A stretch of 64,000 bases of DNA from Oligoflexia bacterium (GTDB taxonomy: Bacteria > Bdellovibrionota > Bacteriovoracia > Bacteriovoracales > Bacteriovoracaceae): assembly GCA_015232355.1 (NCBI GenBank), contig JADFZW010000005.1, positions 1-64,000 of the forward strand. Direction: 5' to 3'. Below the pieces are notes generated by a model. It did no database searches. It saw only the letters and a list, made by a program, of their open reading frames with translations, and was not told the origin of the DNA. The position numbers and the translations under genes were made by a program. Positions 31,326-40,661 of this stretch are shown piece by piece (within the stretch, counting starts at the first letter, position 1; each line of letters begins with the position of its first letter).

Positions 31326-31815
31326 ATTCCGGTAAAATATTTACTAACTTTCTCTTCTCTAAATCCATAAACCCCATCACAAATAGTGCTTCCGCTGCAA
31401 CCTTTTCACCTTCACAATAAATTACTTGTTTCAACTTATAACGAAGTCGATCCATTATTTGAACAACATATGATTCAATGGTAATACTTTCCCGATTTTT
31501 CAATTCTCTTCGATATTTTATCTCCGTTGAGATAATAATTGGCCCAATTTTCCTCTTTAATACTTCATCAATCCCAAATCCTCTCTCAGTTATAAAATCC
31601 CATCTGGCCTCTTCTAGAAGTTGCAAATAAACTGCATTATTCACATGCCCCAAGGTATCCAAATGTTTTTCTAAAATTTTAATCTCATACTTAAATTTTA
31701 TAAATTGCAAATTTTTTAATTCCACAGAATATCCATCCTCTAATAAAAAAATTATTCCCCATATAATTAATATTATCGGACCAATAATAATTTTTAAAAC
31801 TTTTATCTTTGACAT
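31288..31815 (-). CDS. 4HBT-type thioesterase with N-terminal membrane anchor
   Basis: A 175-residue protein: an N-terminal hydrophobic segment (KIIIGPIILIIWGIIFLL) followed by a hot-dog-fold acyl-CoA or acyl-ACP thioesterase domain. The motif is HLDTLGHVNNAVYLQLLEEARW (Asp, His and Asn as in the 4-hydroxybenzoyl-CoA thioesterase family), then STEIKYRREL and ALFVMGFMDLEKRKLV. The ATG at 31815 is chosen because GGGAGG lies about 8 nt upstream. The gene is preceded by a CTTTAA tandem array (31837-31865). Confidence 0.8.
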   Translation of the reverse strand: MSKIKVLKIIIGPIILIIWGIIFLLEDGYSVELKNLQFIKFKYEIKILEKHLDTLGHVNNAVYLQLLEEARWDFITERGFGIDEVLKRKIGPIIISTEIKYRRELKNRESITIESYVVQIMDRLRYKLKQVIYCEGEKVAAEALFVMGFMDLEKRKLVNILPEFMVALGATETTV

Positions 31816-31836
31816 AATTCCGACCTCCCTCACACA

Positions 31837-31865
31837 CTTTAACTTTAACTTTAACTTTAACTTTA
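31837..31865. repeat. 6-bp tandem repeat CTTTAA upstream of the thioesterase
   Basis: Four perfect adjacent copies of CTTTAA plus a partial one, just before the ribosome binding site of the minus-strand thioesterase gene, where a promoter could lie. Confidence 0.9.
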
Positions 31866-31919
31866 TCGGAAATTAAGAAAACAAAATAAAGCAAAGAATA
31901 TAAGTATTGTATTATAAAG

Positions 31920-31946
31920 ATATTAAATTAAATTAAATTAAATTAA
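31920..31946 (-). repeat. Stop-codon-spanning 5-bp repeats after the ABC permease
   Basis: On the minus strand ATTTA is repeated about five times. The first copy contains the TAA stop of the ABC permease gene. Confidence 0.8.
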
Positions 31947-32791
31947 ATTAGTTTTATTCTTTTTATAAGCATAATTAACAAATAGACGAAGGTAAAAGAT
32001 AAAATAATTGTAGCTCCACTCGGCCAATTTAGTTGATAGGACATCCATAGGCCGACATTCATCAAAGTAAAACCAACAAACATGGCCACAAAAATGATTT
32101 TTGATAGTCGATTAAAAAAATAGGATGAAATAGCGGCCGGTAAAATAAAAAGAGTAATCACCAATATAAGTCCCACCATCTGCACTAACACAACAGTTGT
32201 TATTGATACTAGTGATAGCAAAAGGTAATAAAACAAATTAACTTTTATTCCCTTCAACCTACTAAACTCCTCATCAAAAGATATGGCCACCAATTCCTTA
32301 TAAAAAGTAAAGATAAGAATCGCCACAAACAACCCAAGCCCGGCCATTAAATACAAATCATGACGAGTGATCATTAAGATGTTTCCAAAAAGATAGCTCA
32401 TCAACTGAACATCATAACCAGGGGTTTTAAAGATAAAAATAATCCCAACTGCCATTCCTAAAGACCATAGTGCATTTGTTATCGTATCTTCATACTTTTT
32501 ATAGTGCAAAGTTACCCATCCAATAATCCAAGCGACAATTAGTGCTGCTATTAAAGCTCCTAAAATTGGGGCTGCCCCAAAGTAGTACGCTATTCCCATG
32601 CCTCCCAAAACAGCATGAGCAACTGATCCTGCAATCATTCCTATCTTTCTAACGTAAACAAATGGACCAATAAGACCACATAAAATACTTGCTAAGATGG
32701 TTGCTATAAAAGCATTCCTTAAGAATTCTTCCTGAATAAGTAGAGAAAAAAAATTAAAATTTAGATTTATATTTTGATTTAAGCTTAACAT
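31943..32791 (-). CDS. Metal ABC transporter permease (ABC-3, ZnuB-like)
   Basis: Inner-membrane permease of the Zn/Mn/Fe ABC-3 family (282 residues, 7-9 membrane segments). Typical stretches are LRNAFIATILASILCGLIGPFVYVRK, GSVAHAVLGGMG, and GLILVITLFILPAAISSYFF near the C-terminus. It would form the channel of a divalent-metal importer together with an ATPase and a binding protein, but neither is encoded nearby in this window. The metal cannot be assigned. Confidence 0.88.
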   Translation of the reverse strand: MLSLNQNINLNFNFFSLLIQEEFLRNAFIATILASILCGLIGPFVYVRKIGMIAGSVAHAVLGGMGIAYYFGAAPILGALIAALIVAWIIGWVTLHYKKYEDTITNALWSLGMAVGIIFIFKTPGYDVQLMSYLFGNILMITRHDLYLMAGLGLFVAILIFTFYKELVAISFDEEFSRLKGIKVNLFYYLLLSLVSITTVVLVQMVGLILVITLFILPAAISSYFFNRLSKIIFVAMFVGFTLMNVGLWMSYQLNWPSGATIILSFTFVYLLIMLIKRIKLI

Positions 32792-32846
32792 GATAAGAAG
32801 TTTAGCATTACTTAATCGTATTGTCTGTTAGTGAATTAGAGTGTGT

Positions 32847-32875
32847 GATTATACTGATTATGCGGATTATGCGGA
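32847..32875 (-). repeat. Stop-codon-spanning 9-bp repeats after the membrane protein gene
   Basis: On the minus strand TCCGCATAA occurs twice in tandem followed by a degenerate copy (TCAGTATAA). The first copy is the last two codons plus the stop of the membrane protein gene. Confidence 0.85.
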
Positions 32876-34075
32876 TGTTGTCTGATTGTTTTGCTGTAAT
32901 TGCTCTTTTTTACTTCCAGCAACGAGTAATGACGGATCAACTTCATTTGTTTTTTTATCAGTTGCAGTTGCAGTTCCGTTTGCAAGTTCAAGTTCTTTTG
33001 TAAGCTCAAGTTCTTTAGTTCTCTTCTTTTCTGCTTTTGCAATAAACCAAACAGCAACAAAAATTAAAACGAGTGAGGACCAATCTGATTGAGAGGGAAA
33101 TTTTCCTTTAAAAACAAAGTATGAGATAAGAGTGGCCGCTGTTCCTGCAACAAGTGAAGTTAATCTATTCACAAGACCTGCGAATGTAGCTGTTCTTCCC
33201 TTAAACATAAACAAAAATACAGAGAAGAAAGCAACCATTCCAAATGCCATACCGGCCAAAATTGCTCCCGGCCACTCAGGTCTTGGATTATTGAAAGCAC
33301 CTCTTATCTGTTGAATCTGCACATTATCAACTCCAAAGAGTGTTGGAGCATTATATACCAACAAAGTAACTATTGTGAGTGTTACTGCTGCCGCAATCTG
33401 CTCAATACCAAAGTAAGCTTTGTTATCTCTTTTTACAGTTTTTCCTGCGGTATTTTTAAAATAGTTCATGATGTAGATTCTGATAGAGTAAGCAAATAAA
33501 TAACTACCTAAAATAGTCATAGCTGCAGCTGATTTTAGGAAATCAAAACCATCTGCTTTCGCCCAAAACAAATAGACTCCAATTGCAAGCATTGAAAAAA
33601 CTACACCCCAGTTTTCTTCAGCGTAGACTTTTTTCTTTAAAAGTCCCTGCCGAATCTGAATACTATCTATTGCTCGACTTATTATGATAATTGATCCTCT
33701 CATTATGATCATGGCCACCATAACTGAGATTGGAAGTGAATACATAAGAGTTGTTGTAGGAATAACGACGGCAGTACAAATTCCAGAGGGGATTATATAA
33801 AGAAATTCAACTGGAATATTCATTCCCAAGAAGGGAACTTTTTGAGTAGATTCTAACTTATACCAACCACCAAAAAGCACAACTAGTAAGCAAATAAGTT
33901 GTCCACCAAGAGTACTATAAACAAGAAATTCGAAACCAGAAAAACCAAGTAGACCATCTTTTGGGCTACCTTGAAAATATTTAACACTAATACCTGTTAA
34001 TACATAGAAAACAAAATACCAGATGCAAAGATTGATTAGCCTCTGCGTGCTACCTTCGGATGATTTGGAAAACAT
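32867..34075 (-). CDS. Polytopic membrane protein, possibly DMT/EamA-like
   Basis: A 402-residue protein with about ten membrane segments and a charged cytosolic C-terminal tail rich in Lys/Glu/Thr/Asn. I do not recognise a firm family. The length and helix number fit the drug/metabolite-transporter (EamA) type (e.g. YIIPSGICTAVVIPTTTLMYSLPISVMVAM, MIIMRGSIIIISRAIDS). AAGGGG lies 6 nt before the ATG. The tail carries a short repeated block (KELELTKELELANG). Confidence 0.5.
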   Translation of the reverse strand: MFSKSSEGSTQRLINLCIWYFVFYVLTGISVKYFQGSPKDGLLGFSGFEFLVYSTLGGQLICLLVVLFGGWYKLESTQKVPFLGMNIPVEFLYIIPSGICTAVVIPTTTLMYSLPISVMVAMIIMRGSIIIISRAIDSIQIRQGLLKKKVYAEENWGVVFSMLAIGVYLFWAKADGFDFLKSAAAMTILGSYLFAYSIRIYIMNYFKNTAGKTVKRDNKAYFGIEQIAAAVTLTIVTLLVYNAPTLFGVDNVQIQQIRGAFNNPRPEWPGAILAGMAFGMVAFFSVFLFMFKGRTATFAGLVNRLTSLVAGTAATLISYFVFKGKFPSQSDWSSLVLIFVAVWFIAKAEKKRTKELELTKELELANGTATATDKKTNEVDPSLLVAGSKKEQLQQNNQTTSA

Positions 34076-34290
34076 ATATCCCCTTCTGTTAGAGTTAGTA
34101 ATTGAAAGCTACAAAACGATTGTTTACCGTTGATCGGATCACTGATCAAACAAGTAGTTGAGCATATTGCCCTATTTTACGTCTGAAAGCAACATAAAAT
34201 TTTTTAAAAGTATCTTAAAATTAGCCTAACAAAGCTTTTTTTGTATGATAGAGCACCATATACATTAATCGAACAAGGAGTATATTAAAC

Positions 34291-36117
34291 ATGAAAAACA
34301 CTGTTAAAATTACAATATCAATCCTCTCTTTATTTCTACTCTTTTCTACCACACTTTACTCTAAAGATTTAAAGACGGTTGAAATCGTTTCTGATGGCAA
34401 GAAAGCTCAGATAAAAAATGAGTATATTGTTAAAGTAAAAATCAACAAAGACAACAGCAGTGCCAGCAACAGCGACAACAAAGATAATAACAAAAACTTA
34501 CTACCTCTAATTAAAGTCGAAAGCTTTTTTAGAACTGATCAAAAATCCCTCCCATCAATCACAACAATCACACCAACCACACCACCCACACCACCATATG
34601 TACGAGAGAGAAAGATCCTTCATCGTTTAGGTCTTCAAGATATAAAAAGTACCTTGCATGTGAAATTAGGTGAACGTGATATTGAAGATTTTAAAAAGCA
34701 AATGCAAAATGAGATCGAATATATCGAGCCAAACTATATTGTGAAAGAATTTACAGACACTACTACTACAGACAACAACACTACTACTACCGACAATAGC
34801 ACTAGCAATCTTACTATCCCTCTTAATCAATGGGGATTAAAAAACTCTAACAATATTGATATCGGGGCCAAGAAGGCATGGGAGATTACCGCTGGAAGAA
34901 AAGATGTGGTTGTAGCAATTATCGATTCTGGAGTTGATTACAATCACGAGGCATTAAAACATGCTATTTGGAGTAATAAGAAGGAGATCGCAAACAATGA
35001 AATCGATGACGACAAAAACGGCTTCATCGATGATGTTAGAGGATGGGATTTCTATGAAGATAGTAATCAACCATATGATGAGACCGCACATGGAACACAT
35101 TGTGCCGGAATTGTGGCCGCCAAAAGTAAAGTTGCTATGGGAATTGCTCCAAATGTCTCTGTAATGCCTCTTAGATTTATTGGTCCTGACGGTAATGGCG
35201 CTTCATCGGATGCTATTCGTGCAATTGAATATGCTGTAAAAATGAAAGTAAATGTTATCAGCTCTAGTTGGGGAGGTTATGGTTTTTCTAGAGCTATGAA
35301 AGCGGCGATTACATCAGCAAGAGATGCAGGCATTCTATTTATAGCAGCAGCAGGAAATGAAAAAACATATACTGATGAAGAACCATTCTATCCAGCTAAT
35401 TATGATCTAGAAAATATAATTTCAGTAGGGGCGGTTAATAAATATGGAAACCTCTGCTCATTTAGTAACTATGGAGCTAAGAGTGTTCATCTGGCCGCTC
35501 CTGGATCCAGTATATTAAGTTCCATTCCAGATAATGATTATGATTATTTTAATGGAACATCTATGGCCTGTCCTTACGTCTCTGGAGTAGCATCACTTGT
35601 TATCTCTGCTAAACCAAATCTCAATTGGAAAGAGGTTAGAAATATTCTTTTCAATTCAGTTACAAAATTAGATTCACTTAAAGGTATTACTACTACATCT
35701 GGGATGGTTAATGCATACAATGCTCTCAATTTGGCCCTTGGAAACAATCCAACTCCAATTACACCTATTATTACTACACCAACACCATCTACACCTACTC
35801 CAACACCAATAGTAACTCCAACACCTACTCCTAAACCTTACTTTGATGCTAGCAAAGTTAAGTTAGAAGTTTACAAGAAAAGAGTCTTAATAAAATTAAA
35901 AAGAGTTACTCTCTATCTAGATGTTGATGAAAAAGAATTAAGTAAAATTGCTCAAGTCACTTATATAATTCAAGATAGTAACAAGAATCCTATGACAGTC
36001 TTTAATTCAGAAGAGTATTTCCCTTATTCTTATCTGACTTATAAAGATGAACAGACCATAACCTACATCGTTGAACTTAAAAATGGTCAGGAACTAACAT
36101 TCACAGAAGATATCTAA
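34291..36117 (+). CDS. Secreted subtilisin-like (S8) serine protease
   Basis: Extracellular or periplasmic S8 protease of 608 residues. Signal peptide at 1-23, inhibitor-like propeptide at ~25-150 (YIEPNYIV is typical of its end), then the catalytic domain with Asp in VVVAIIDSGVD (~211), His in AHGTHCAGI (~268) and Ser in NGTSMACPYVSG (~422). A Pro/Thr linker (TPTPSTPTPTP) leads to a C-terminal ~100-residue beta-rich domain of unknown role. The propeptide carries low-complexity inserts (Asn/Asp/Thr-rich). AAGGAG precedes the ATG by about 10 nt. Confidence 0.93.
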   Translation: MKNTVKITISILSLFLLFSTTLYSKDLKTVEIVSDGKKAQIKNEYIVKVKINKDNSSASNSDNKDNNKNLLPLIKVESFFRTDQKSLPSITTITPTTPPTPPYVRERKILHRLGLQDIKSTLHVKLGERDIEDFKKQMQNEIEYIEPNYIVKEFTDTTTTDNNTTTTDNSTSNLTIPLNQWGLKNSNNIDIGAKKAWEITAGRKDVVVAIIDSGVDYNHEALKHAIWSNKKEIANNEIDDDKNGFIDDVRGWDFYEDSNQPYDETAHGTHCAGIVAAKSKVAMGIAPNVSVMPLRFIGPDGNGASSDAIRAIEYAVKMKVNVISSSWGGYGFSRAMKAAITSARDAGILFIAAAGNEKTYTDEEPFYPANYDLENIISVGAVNKYGNLCSFSNYGAKSVHLAAPGSSILSSIPDNDYDYFNGTSMACPYVSGVASLVISAKPNLNWKEVRNILFNSVTKLDSLKGITTTSGMVNAYNALNLALGNNPTPITPIITTPTPSTPTPTPIVTPTPTPKPYFDASKVKLEVYKKRVLIKLKRVTLYLDVDEKELSKIAQVTYIIQDSNKNPMTVFNSEEYFPYSYLTYKDEQTITYIVELKNGQELTFTEDI

Positions 36118-36290
36118 AAATCATATCGACCATTATTATCCAATTTTTTTTATTTATTAATCATAAGAAAATAAGTAAAAATCACCAATAATTCAAAATA
36201 AAAGCAAAATAACTCAAAAAAGATTAAACTAATTATAAATATATCCGAGCAGTTTACTTGAGTAAGTAAGATAAAATCTTCACAAATTTA

Positions 36291-36334
36291 TTCACTCATT
36301 TTCTCATTTACTCATTTTCTCATTTACTCATTTG
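36291..36334. repeat. TTACTCATTTTCTCA-type tandem repeat
   Basis: About three copies of a 15-bp unit (TCATTTTCTCATTTAC-like, alternating TTACTCA and TTCTCA) directly before the ribosome binding site of the antiporter gene. The surrounding spacer (36118-36368) is otherwise AT-rich without recognised signals. Confidence 0.8.
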
Positions 36335-36368
36335 CTACATTCCACTCTACTCGGAGGTGAAAAGTTCA

Positions 36369-37937
36369 ATGCTATCTGTAGAACAATACCTGATTATTTT
36401 TTCTATTTTGCTTTTGTTTGCTGTATTGGCGAGCAAAGCATCCAGTAAGTTTGGAATTCCTTCTCTGATAATTTTTCTTTGTATAGGAATGCTCGCTGGA
36501 AGTGATGGACCTGGTGGAATTAATTTTGATAATGCCACTCTCACTCAGTATGTGGGTATTGTGGCCCTTATTTATATCTTATTTTCTGGTGGACTTGATA
36601 CTAATGTTCAATTAATAAAACCAATTTTAAAACATGGAATAATTCTCTCCACTATTGGTGTTATTCTTACTTGTCTCTTTCTCGGACTCTTTCTTCCTTA
36701 TACTGGACAAATTACATTCAAAGAGGGTTTATTACTGGGAGCAATTGTAAGTTCTACTGATGCTGCTGCTGTATTTATGATTTTAAGAAGTAAAGGAATT
36801 CACTTAAAACCAAATTTACGTTCTATTTTAGAATTCGAGTCTGGTGCAAATGATCCTATGGCAGTTTTTCTTACTATAGCAATCTTGGAATTAATTACTG
36901 CTGCTCCTCAACCATGGTATCACTTCGTAGTTATGTTTGTTAAACAGATGGGAATAGGCCTTCTTGCAGGTCTTTTAATGGCCTTTATTTTCTATCGAGT
37001 AATTAATCAGATTCGTTTAGAGTTTGATGGACTATATCCAGTTTTATCATTGGCATATATAATCTTAATCTATGCGGCCACTCAGATGGTTGGTGGTAGT
37101 GGATTTTTAGCAGTTTACTTAGCAGGAGTATATCTTGGTAATAAAAAATTTATTCACAAAAAATCCTTGATCTTATTTCATGATGGTCTCGCTTGGCTTA
37201 TGCAAATTGTGATGTTCATCACTTTAGGACTGATGGTTTTTCCCTCTCGTCTTCCAAGCGTGGCCGCCACAGGACTGATCGTCTCGGCATTTTTAATTTT
37301 GGTGGCCAGACCTATGGCGGTTTTTATTTCATTGATCTTTTCTAAAATGAACTTCAAAGAAAAGCTCACTATCTCCTGGATTGGTCTTAGAGGAAGTGTG
37401 CCTATTATTTTAGCAACCTATCCCTACACTGCTGGATACTCGAAGGCAGATACATTTTTTCATTTGGTTTTCTTTATTGTTTTCACCTCTGTAGTATTAC
37501 AAGGAACAACTATTTCATTCATTGCTAAACTTTTAAAAGTAAATATCAATCCTCGAAAAAGAATTCGTTTTCCTATCGAATATGTACCCAAAGATGATAT
37601 GAAAGGAGATCTCTTTGAATTTGAATTGAGCAAAGGATCTCCGGTGTGTGGCCGCGCTATTGTTGATATTGATTTGCCAGCTAATACTCTAATCGTTTTA
37701 GTACAGAGGGAAGGTAGAATTATTGTTCCTCGAGGTACGACTGTTTTATCAGAAGATGATTTACTTCTCCTTCTTGCAGATAAAGAATCGCTCAAGTCTT
37801 TAGGTAAAATATTTAATAGTGATTTTGATACGGTGACAATCGGAAATCATAAAGATGCAAATAATAATGAAGATAATGTCTATCCAATAAGTGCCAATGA
37901 TAACGTTAACAACAAAGCAAAAATCGTAAATGAGTAA
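36369..37937 (+). CDS. nhaP2: K+/H+ antiporter of the NhaP2 (CPA1) type with C-terminal RCK/TrkA-C domain
   Basis: Cation/proton antiporter (522 residues, about 12 membrane segments). FGIPSLIIFLCIGMLAGSDGPGG is followed by LEFESGANDPMAVFLT, which holds the Asp and adjacent polar residues of the ion site. WIGLRGSVPIILATYP is typical of the family. The last ~120 residues contain a TrkA-C regulatory domain (GSPVCGRAIVDIDLPANTLI, IIVPRGTTVLSEDDLLLLLA). GGAGG lies 11 nt before the ATG. The 3' end is triplicated (see the repeat). Confidence 0.88.
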   Translation: MLSVEQYLIIFSILLLFAVLASKASSKFGIPSLIIFLCIGMLAGSDGPGGINFDNATLTQYVGIVALIYILFSGGLDTNVQLIKPILKHGIILSTIGVILTCLFLGLFLPYTGQITFKEGLLLGAIVSSTDAAAVFMILRSKGIHLKPNLRSILEFESGANDPMAVFLTIAILELITAAPQPWYHFVVMFVKQMGIGLLAGLLMAFIFYRVINQIRLEFDGLYPVLSLAYIILIYAATQMVGGSGFLAVYLAGVYLGNKKFIHKKSLILFHDGLAWLMQIVMFITLGLMVFPSRLPSVAATGLIVSAFLILVARPMAVFISLIFSKMNFKEKLTISWIGLRGSVPIILATYPYTAGYSKADTFFHLVFFIVFTSVVLQGTTISFIAKLLKVNINPRKRIRFPIEYVPKDDMKGDLFEFELSKGSPVCGRAIVDIDLPANTLIVLVQREGRIIVPRGTTVLSEDDLLLLLADKESLKSLGKIFNSDFDTVTIGNHKDANNNEDNVYPISANDNVNNKAKIVNE

Positions 37938-37974
37938 TAAATCGTAAATGAGTAATAAATCATAAATGAGTAAT
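37921..37974 (+). repeat. 18-bp repeat x3 containing the antiporter stop codon
   Basis: Three adjacent 18-bp copies of AAATCGTAAATGAGTAAT (third with one change). The first copy encodes the last codons and TAA stop of the antiporter gene; the others follow as untranslated duplicates. Confidence 0.95.
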
Positions 37975-38036
37975 TGATTGATGCTCGATATTTGTTTATA
38001 TTTATATTTACTTAATAAACAAACAACGAGCACATA

Positions 38037-40649
38037 ATGAACGAATATTCTCTACTAAATTTACTCGCAAAAAAAGATGATAACAATGACAGTGATAATA
38101 ACAGTGATCAAATTTTAGAAAAATTTTTAAGTTATATCGATCAATTAAAAATTAATCTCTATCCTGCTCAAGAAGAGGCCATTCTCGAACTCTTTGAAGG
38201 TAATAATGTAATTTTAAATACTCCCACTGGCTCAGGCAAATCATTAGTGGCAGTAGCGATGCACTTTCGAGCAATGTTTTTAAAACGACGTTCGATCTAT
38301 AGTTCTCCTATTAAAGCATTGGTGAATGAAAAATTTTTATCTCTTTGTTACGACTTTGGTGCAGATTCTGTTGGACTTATTACTGGCGATGCTTCTGTAA
38401 ATACTAAGGCCCCCATCATCTGTTGTACTGCTGAAATTCTTGCTAATATGGCGTTACGTAGAGGGGAATTAACAGAGTTTGATGATATTGTAATTGATGA
38501 GTTTCACTTTTATGCCGATCGCGAACGTGGAGTTGCTTGGCAAATTCCACTGCTAACTCTACCTCACTGTCGTTTCTTGTTGATGTCGGCCACTATGGGA
38601 GATTGTACATTTTTTGAAAAGGAGTTAAGCAAATTAACCAGTGCTACTACCAAAACTATTCTCTCTCTCAAAAGACCAATTCCTCTCGATTATAAATATG
38701 AAGAATACCCTCTGGATATGACAGTTGATAAATTAGTTAGCGAAGGAAAGACTCCCATTTATTTGGTAAATTTCACTCAGCGCGAGTGTGCAGAGATTGC
38801 TCAATCACTTACTTGTGTTAACTATTGTAGCAAAGAAGAAAAGCAAAAAATTGCTGAAAGAATAAAAGATGTTAAGTTTACTTCTCCCTATGGAAAAGAT
38901 ATTAATCGCTTAATCCGTCATGGAGTAGGAATTCATCATGCAGGATTATTACCCAAATATCGATTGTTAGTTGAAAAGTTAGCACAAGATGGACTCTTAA
39001 AAATTATTTGTGGTACCGATACTTTAGGTGTTGGTATAAACGTTCCTATCAAAACTGTTCTCTTTACCAAGTTATGCAAATTTAATGGAGAAAAGATGGT
39101 GCTCTTATCGGCGCGCGATTTTCATCAAATTGCTGGACGGGCCGGACGCAAAGGTTTTGATGATAGTGGCACAGTGGTAGTGATGGCACCATCTTATATC
39201 ATAGAAAATAAAATGCTAGAGGAGAAATCCAAACTTAAAGGAAAAAACCCTGCTAAAATTGTTAAAGCAAAAGCACCAGAGAGAGGTTTTATTCCTTGGA
39301 AGAGAGCAGACTTTGATCGTTTAGTGGCCGCTCCACCTGAACCTCTTAAATCAAGTTTTAAAGTCTCTCACTCTATGATCTTAAATGTTTTATCTCGAGA
39401 AAATAATGGTTGTCGTGCGATGAAAGAGATCATTCGCAACTGTCACGAGAGTGATCATAGTAAGAAGCGCATGAAGAGTGAAGCATGGATGATGTTTCGC
39501 TCACTTGTCGATCGACATATTGTTGAGTTTGTAAAACCAACCAATTCACTACGTTTAAATTTACAACTACAAAATGATTTTTCTCTTCATCATGCACTCT
39601 CAATATTTTTATTAGATGCCATAGAACTAATTGATCCCTACTCTCTTGATTACAATTTAAAAGTGTTATCCTTGGTGGAATCGATTGTCGAAAATCCCGA
39701 GGTAATTTTATACAAACAACTAGATAAAGTTAAGCGCGAGCGAGTCTTTGAAATGAAAGCGCAAGGTATAGAGTATGAAGAGCGAATGGCGGAGTTAGAA
39801 AAGTTAGAGTGGCCAAAACCTGAGCGTGAATTTATTTATCAAACATTTAATCACTTTAAAGTTTTATATCCCTGGGTACAAGATGAATCTATTCAACCCA
39901 AATCCATTGCTCGTGAGATGTATGAGACCTTTCAATCTTTTAATGATTACATTCGAGAGTACACTATCGAGCGCTCGGAAGGTTTGTTACTGCGCTACTT
40001 ATCGGATGTCTATCGAGTGCTCTCACAAAACATTCCAGAGAAGATGAAAAATGAAGCGTTGATGGATGTAACTTTATATATTGAAACTATCATTCGTGAA
40101 ATTGATTCTAGTCTCTTGGAGGAGTGGGAAAAATTAAAAGATCCTCTTGCCTACAATCGAAAAAAACTGGCCAAAGAAAAAGAACTTGAAGAGGAAAAAG
40201 TTTTGCAAGGAATTTTGGCAGACTTAAATGCTTTTACTAATCAAATTCGAAATGCAGTATTTCGTTTTATTCGCACTCTCGCTTTTGAAAGATGGGAAGA
40301 GGCACTCACTCTAATTGAAAACCAAAGCGATTGGCCAGTGATAGATATTAGCAATACATTTGATAAATACTTTGAAGAACACAAAGAGATATCTATTGGC
40401 CCCAATGCTCGAAATAAAAAACACACAACCATCATTCGCGATAATGCCAAGGAAAATAAAATTTGGATTGTAAAACAACGCTTGGTGGATGTTGATGAAC
40501 AAAATGATTGGAGTGTATGCTTTGAAGTTGATCTCAGCAAATCGCAAGAGTTAAATCGACCTGCACTCTACTTAAAAGAGATTAAAGAAATTTCAAACTC
40601 TGATTCTGATTCTGAGTCCTACTCAGAATCAGAATCAGAATCAGAGTAG
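38037..40649 (+). CDS. Ski2-like DEAD/DEAH RNA helicase (DUF3516 type)
   Basis: An 870-residue superfamily-2 helicase. Motif I TPTGSGKS (~62-69), motif II DEFH (~155), motif III SATMGD (~186), motif IV/V region [14 protein letters not shown] and [13 protein letters not shown], motif [13 protein letters not shown] (~363). The long C-terminal half fits the DUF3516 helicases of bacteria, thought to act on RNA. The final residues are a Ser/Asp/Glu repeat (SDSDSES followed by SESESE) encoded by DNA that folds into a perfect 19-bp hairpin. The start ATG has only a weak SD-like GAG. The ABC-F gene follows 12 bp later. Confidence 0.88.
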   Translation: MNEYSLLNLLAKKDDNNDSDNNSDQILEKFLSYIDQLKINLYPAQEEAILELFEGNNVILNTPTGSGKSLVAVAMHFRAMFLKRRSIYSSPIKALVNEKFLSLCYDFGADSVGLITGDASVNTKAPIICCTAEILANMALRRGELTEFDDIVIDEFHFYADRERGVAWQIPLLTLPHCRFLLMSATMGDCTFFEKELSKLTSATTKTILSLKRPIPLDYKYEEYPLDMTVDKLVSEGKTPIYLVNFTQRECAEIAQSLTCVNYCSKEEKQKIAERIKDVKFTSPYGKDINRLIRHGVGIHHAGLLPKYRLLVEKLAQDGLLKIICGTDTLGVGINVPIKTVLFTKLCKFNGEKMVLLSARDFHQIAGRAGRKGFDDSGTVVVMAPSYIIENKMLEEKSKLKGKNPAKIVKAKAPERGFIPWKRADFDRLVAAPPEPLKSSFKVSHSMILNVLSRENNGCRAMKEIIRNCHESDHSKKRMKSEAWMMFRSLVDRHIVEFVKPTNSLRLNLQLQNDFSLHHALSIFLLDAIELIDPYSLDYNLKVLSLVESIVENPEVILYKQLDKVKRERVFEMKAQGIEYEERMAELEKLEWPKPEREFIYQTFNHFKVLYPWVQDESIQPKSIAREMYETFQSFNDYIREYTIERSEGLLLRYLSDVYRVLSQNIPEKMKNEALMDVTLYIETIIREIDSSLLEEWEKLKDPLAYNRKKLAKEKELEEEKVLQGILADLNAFTNQIRNAVFRFIRTLAFERWEEALTLIENQSDWPVIDISNTFDKYFEEHKEISIGPNARNKKHTTIIRDNAKENKIWIVKQRLVDVDEQNDWSVCFEVDLSKSQELNRPALYLKEIKEISNSDSDSESYSESESESE
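40599..40639 (+). other. 19-bp perfect hairpin in the helicase 3' coding end
   Basis: Left arm TCTGATTCTGATTCTGAGT (40599-40617), loop CCT, right arm its exact complement (40621-40639). It encodes the acidic Ser-rich tail, lies 8 nt before the stop codon and about 20 nt before the ABC-F start. There is no T-run after it, so it is not a standard terminator; it may influence mRNA stability or translation of the next gene. Confidence 0.85.
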
Positions 40650-40661
40650 GAGTAGTTATTT

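Noticed and set aside
40241..40547. Frames opposite the helicase coding region.
   Set aside because: Antisense frames inside a well-supported helicase; no start signal or family match.
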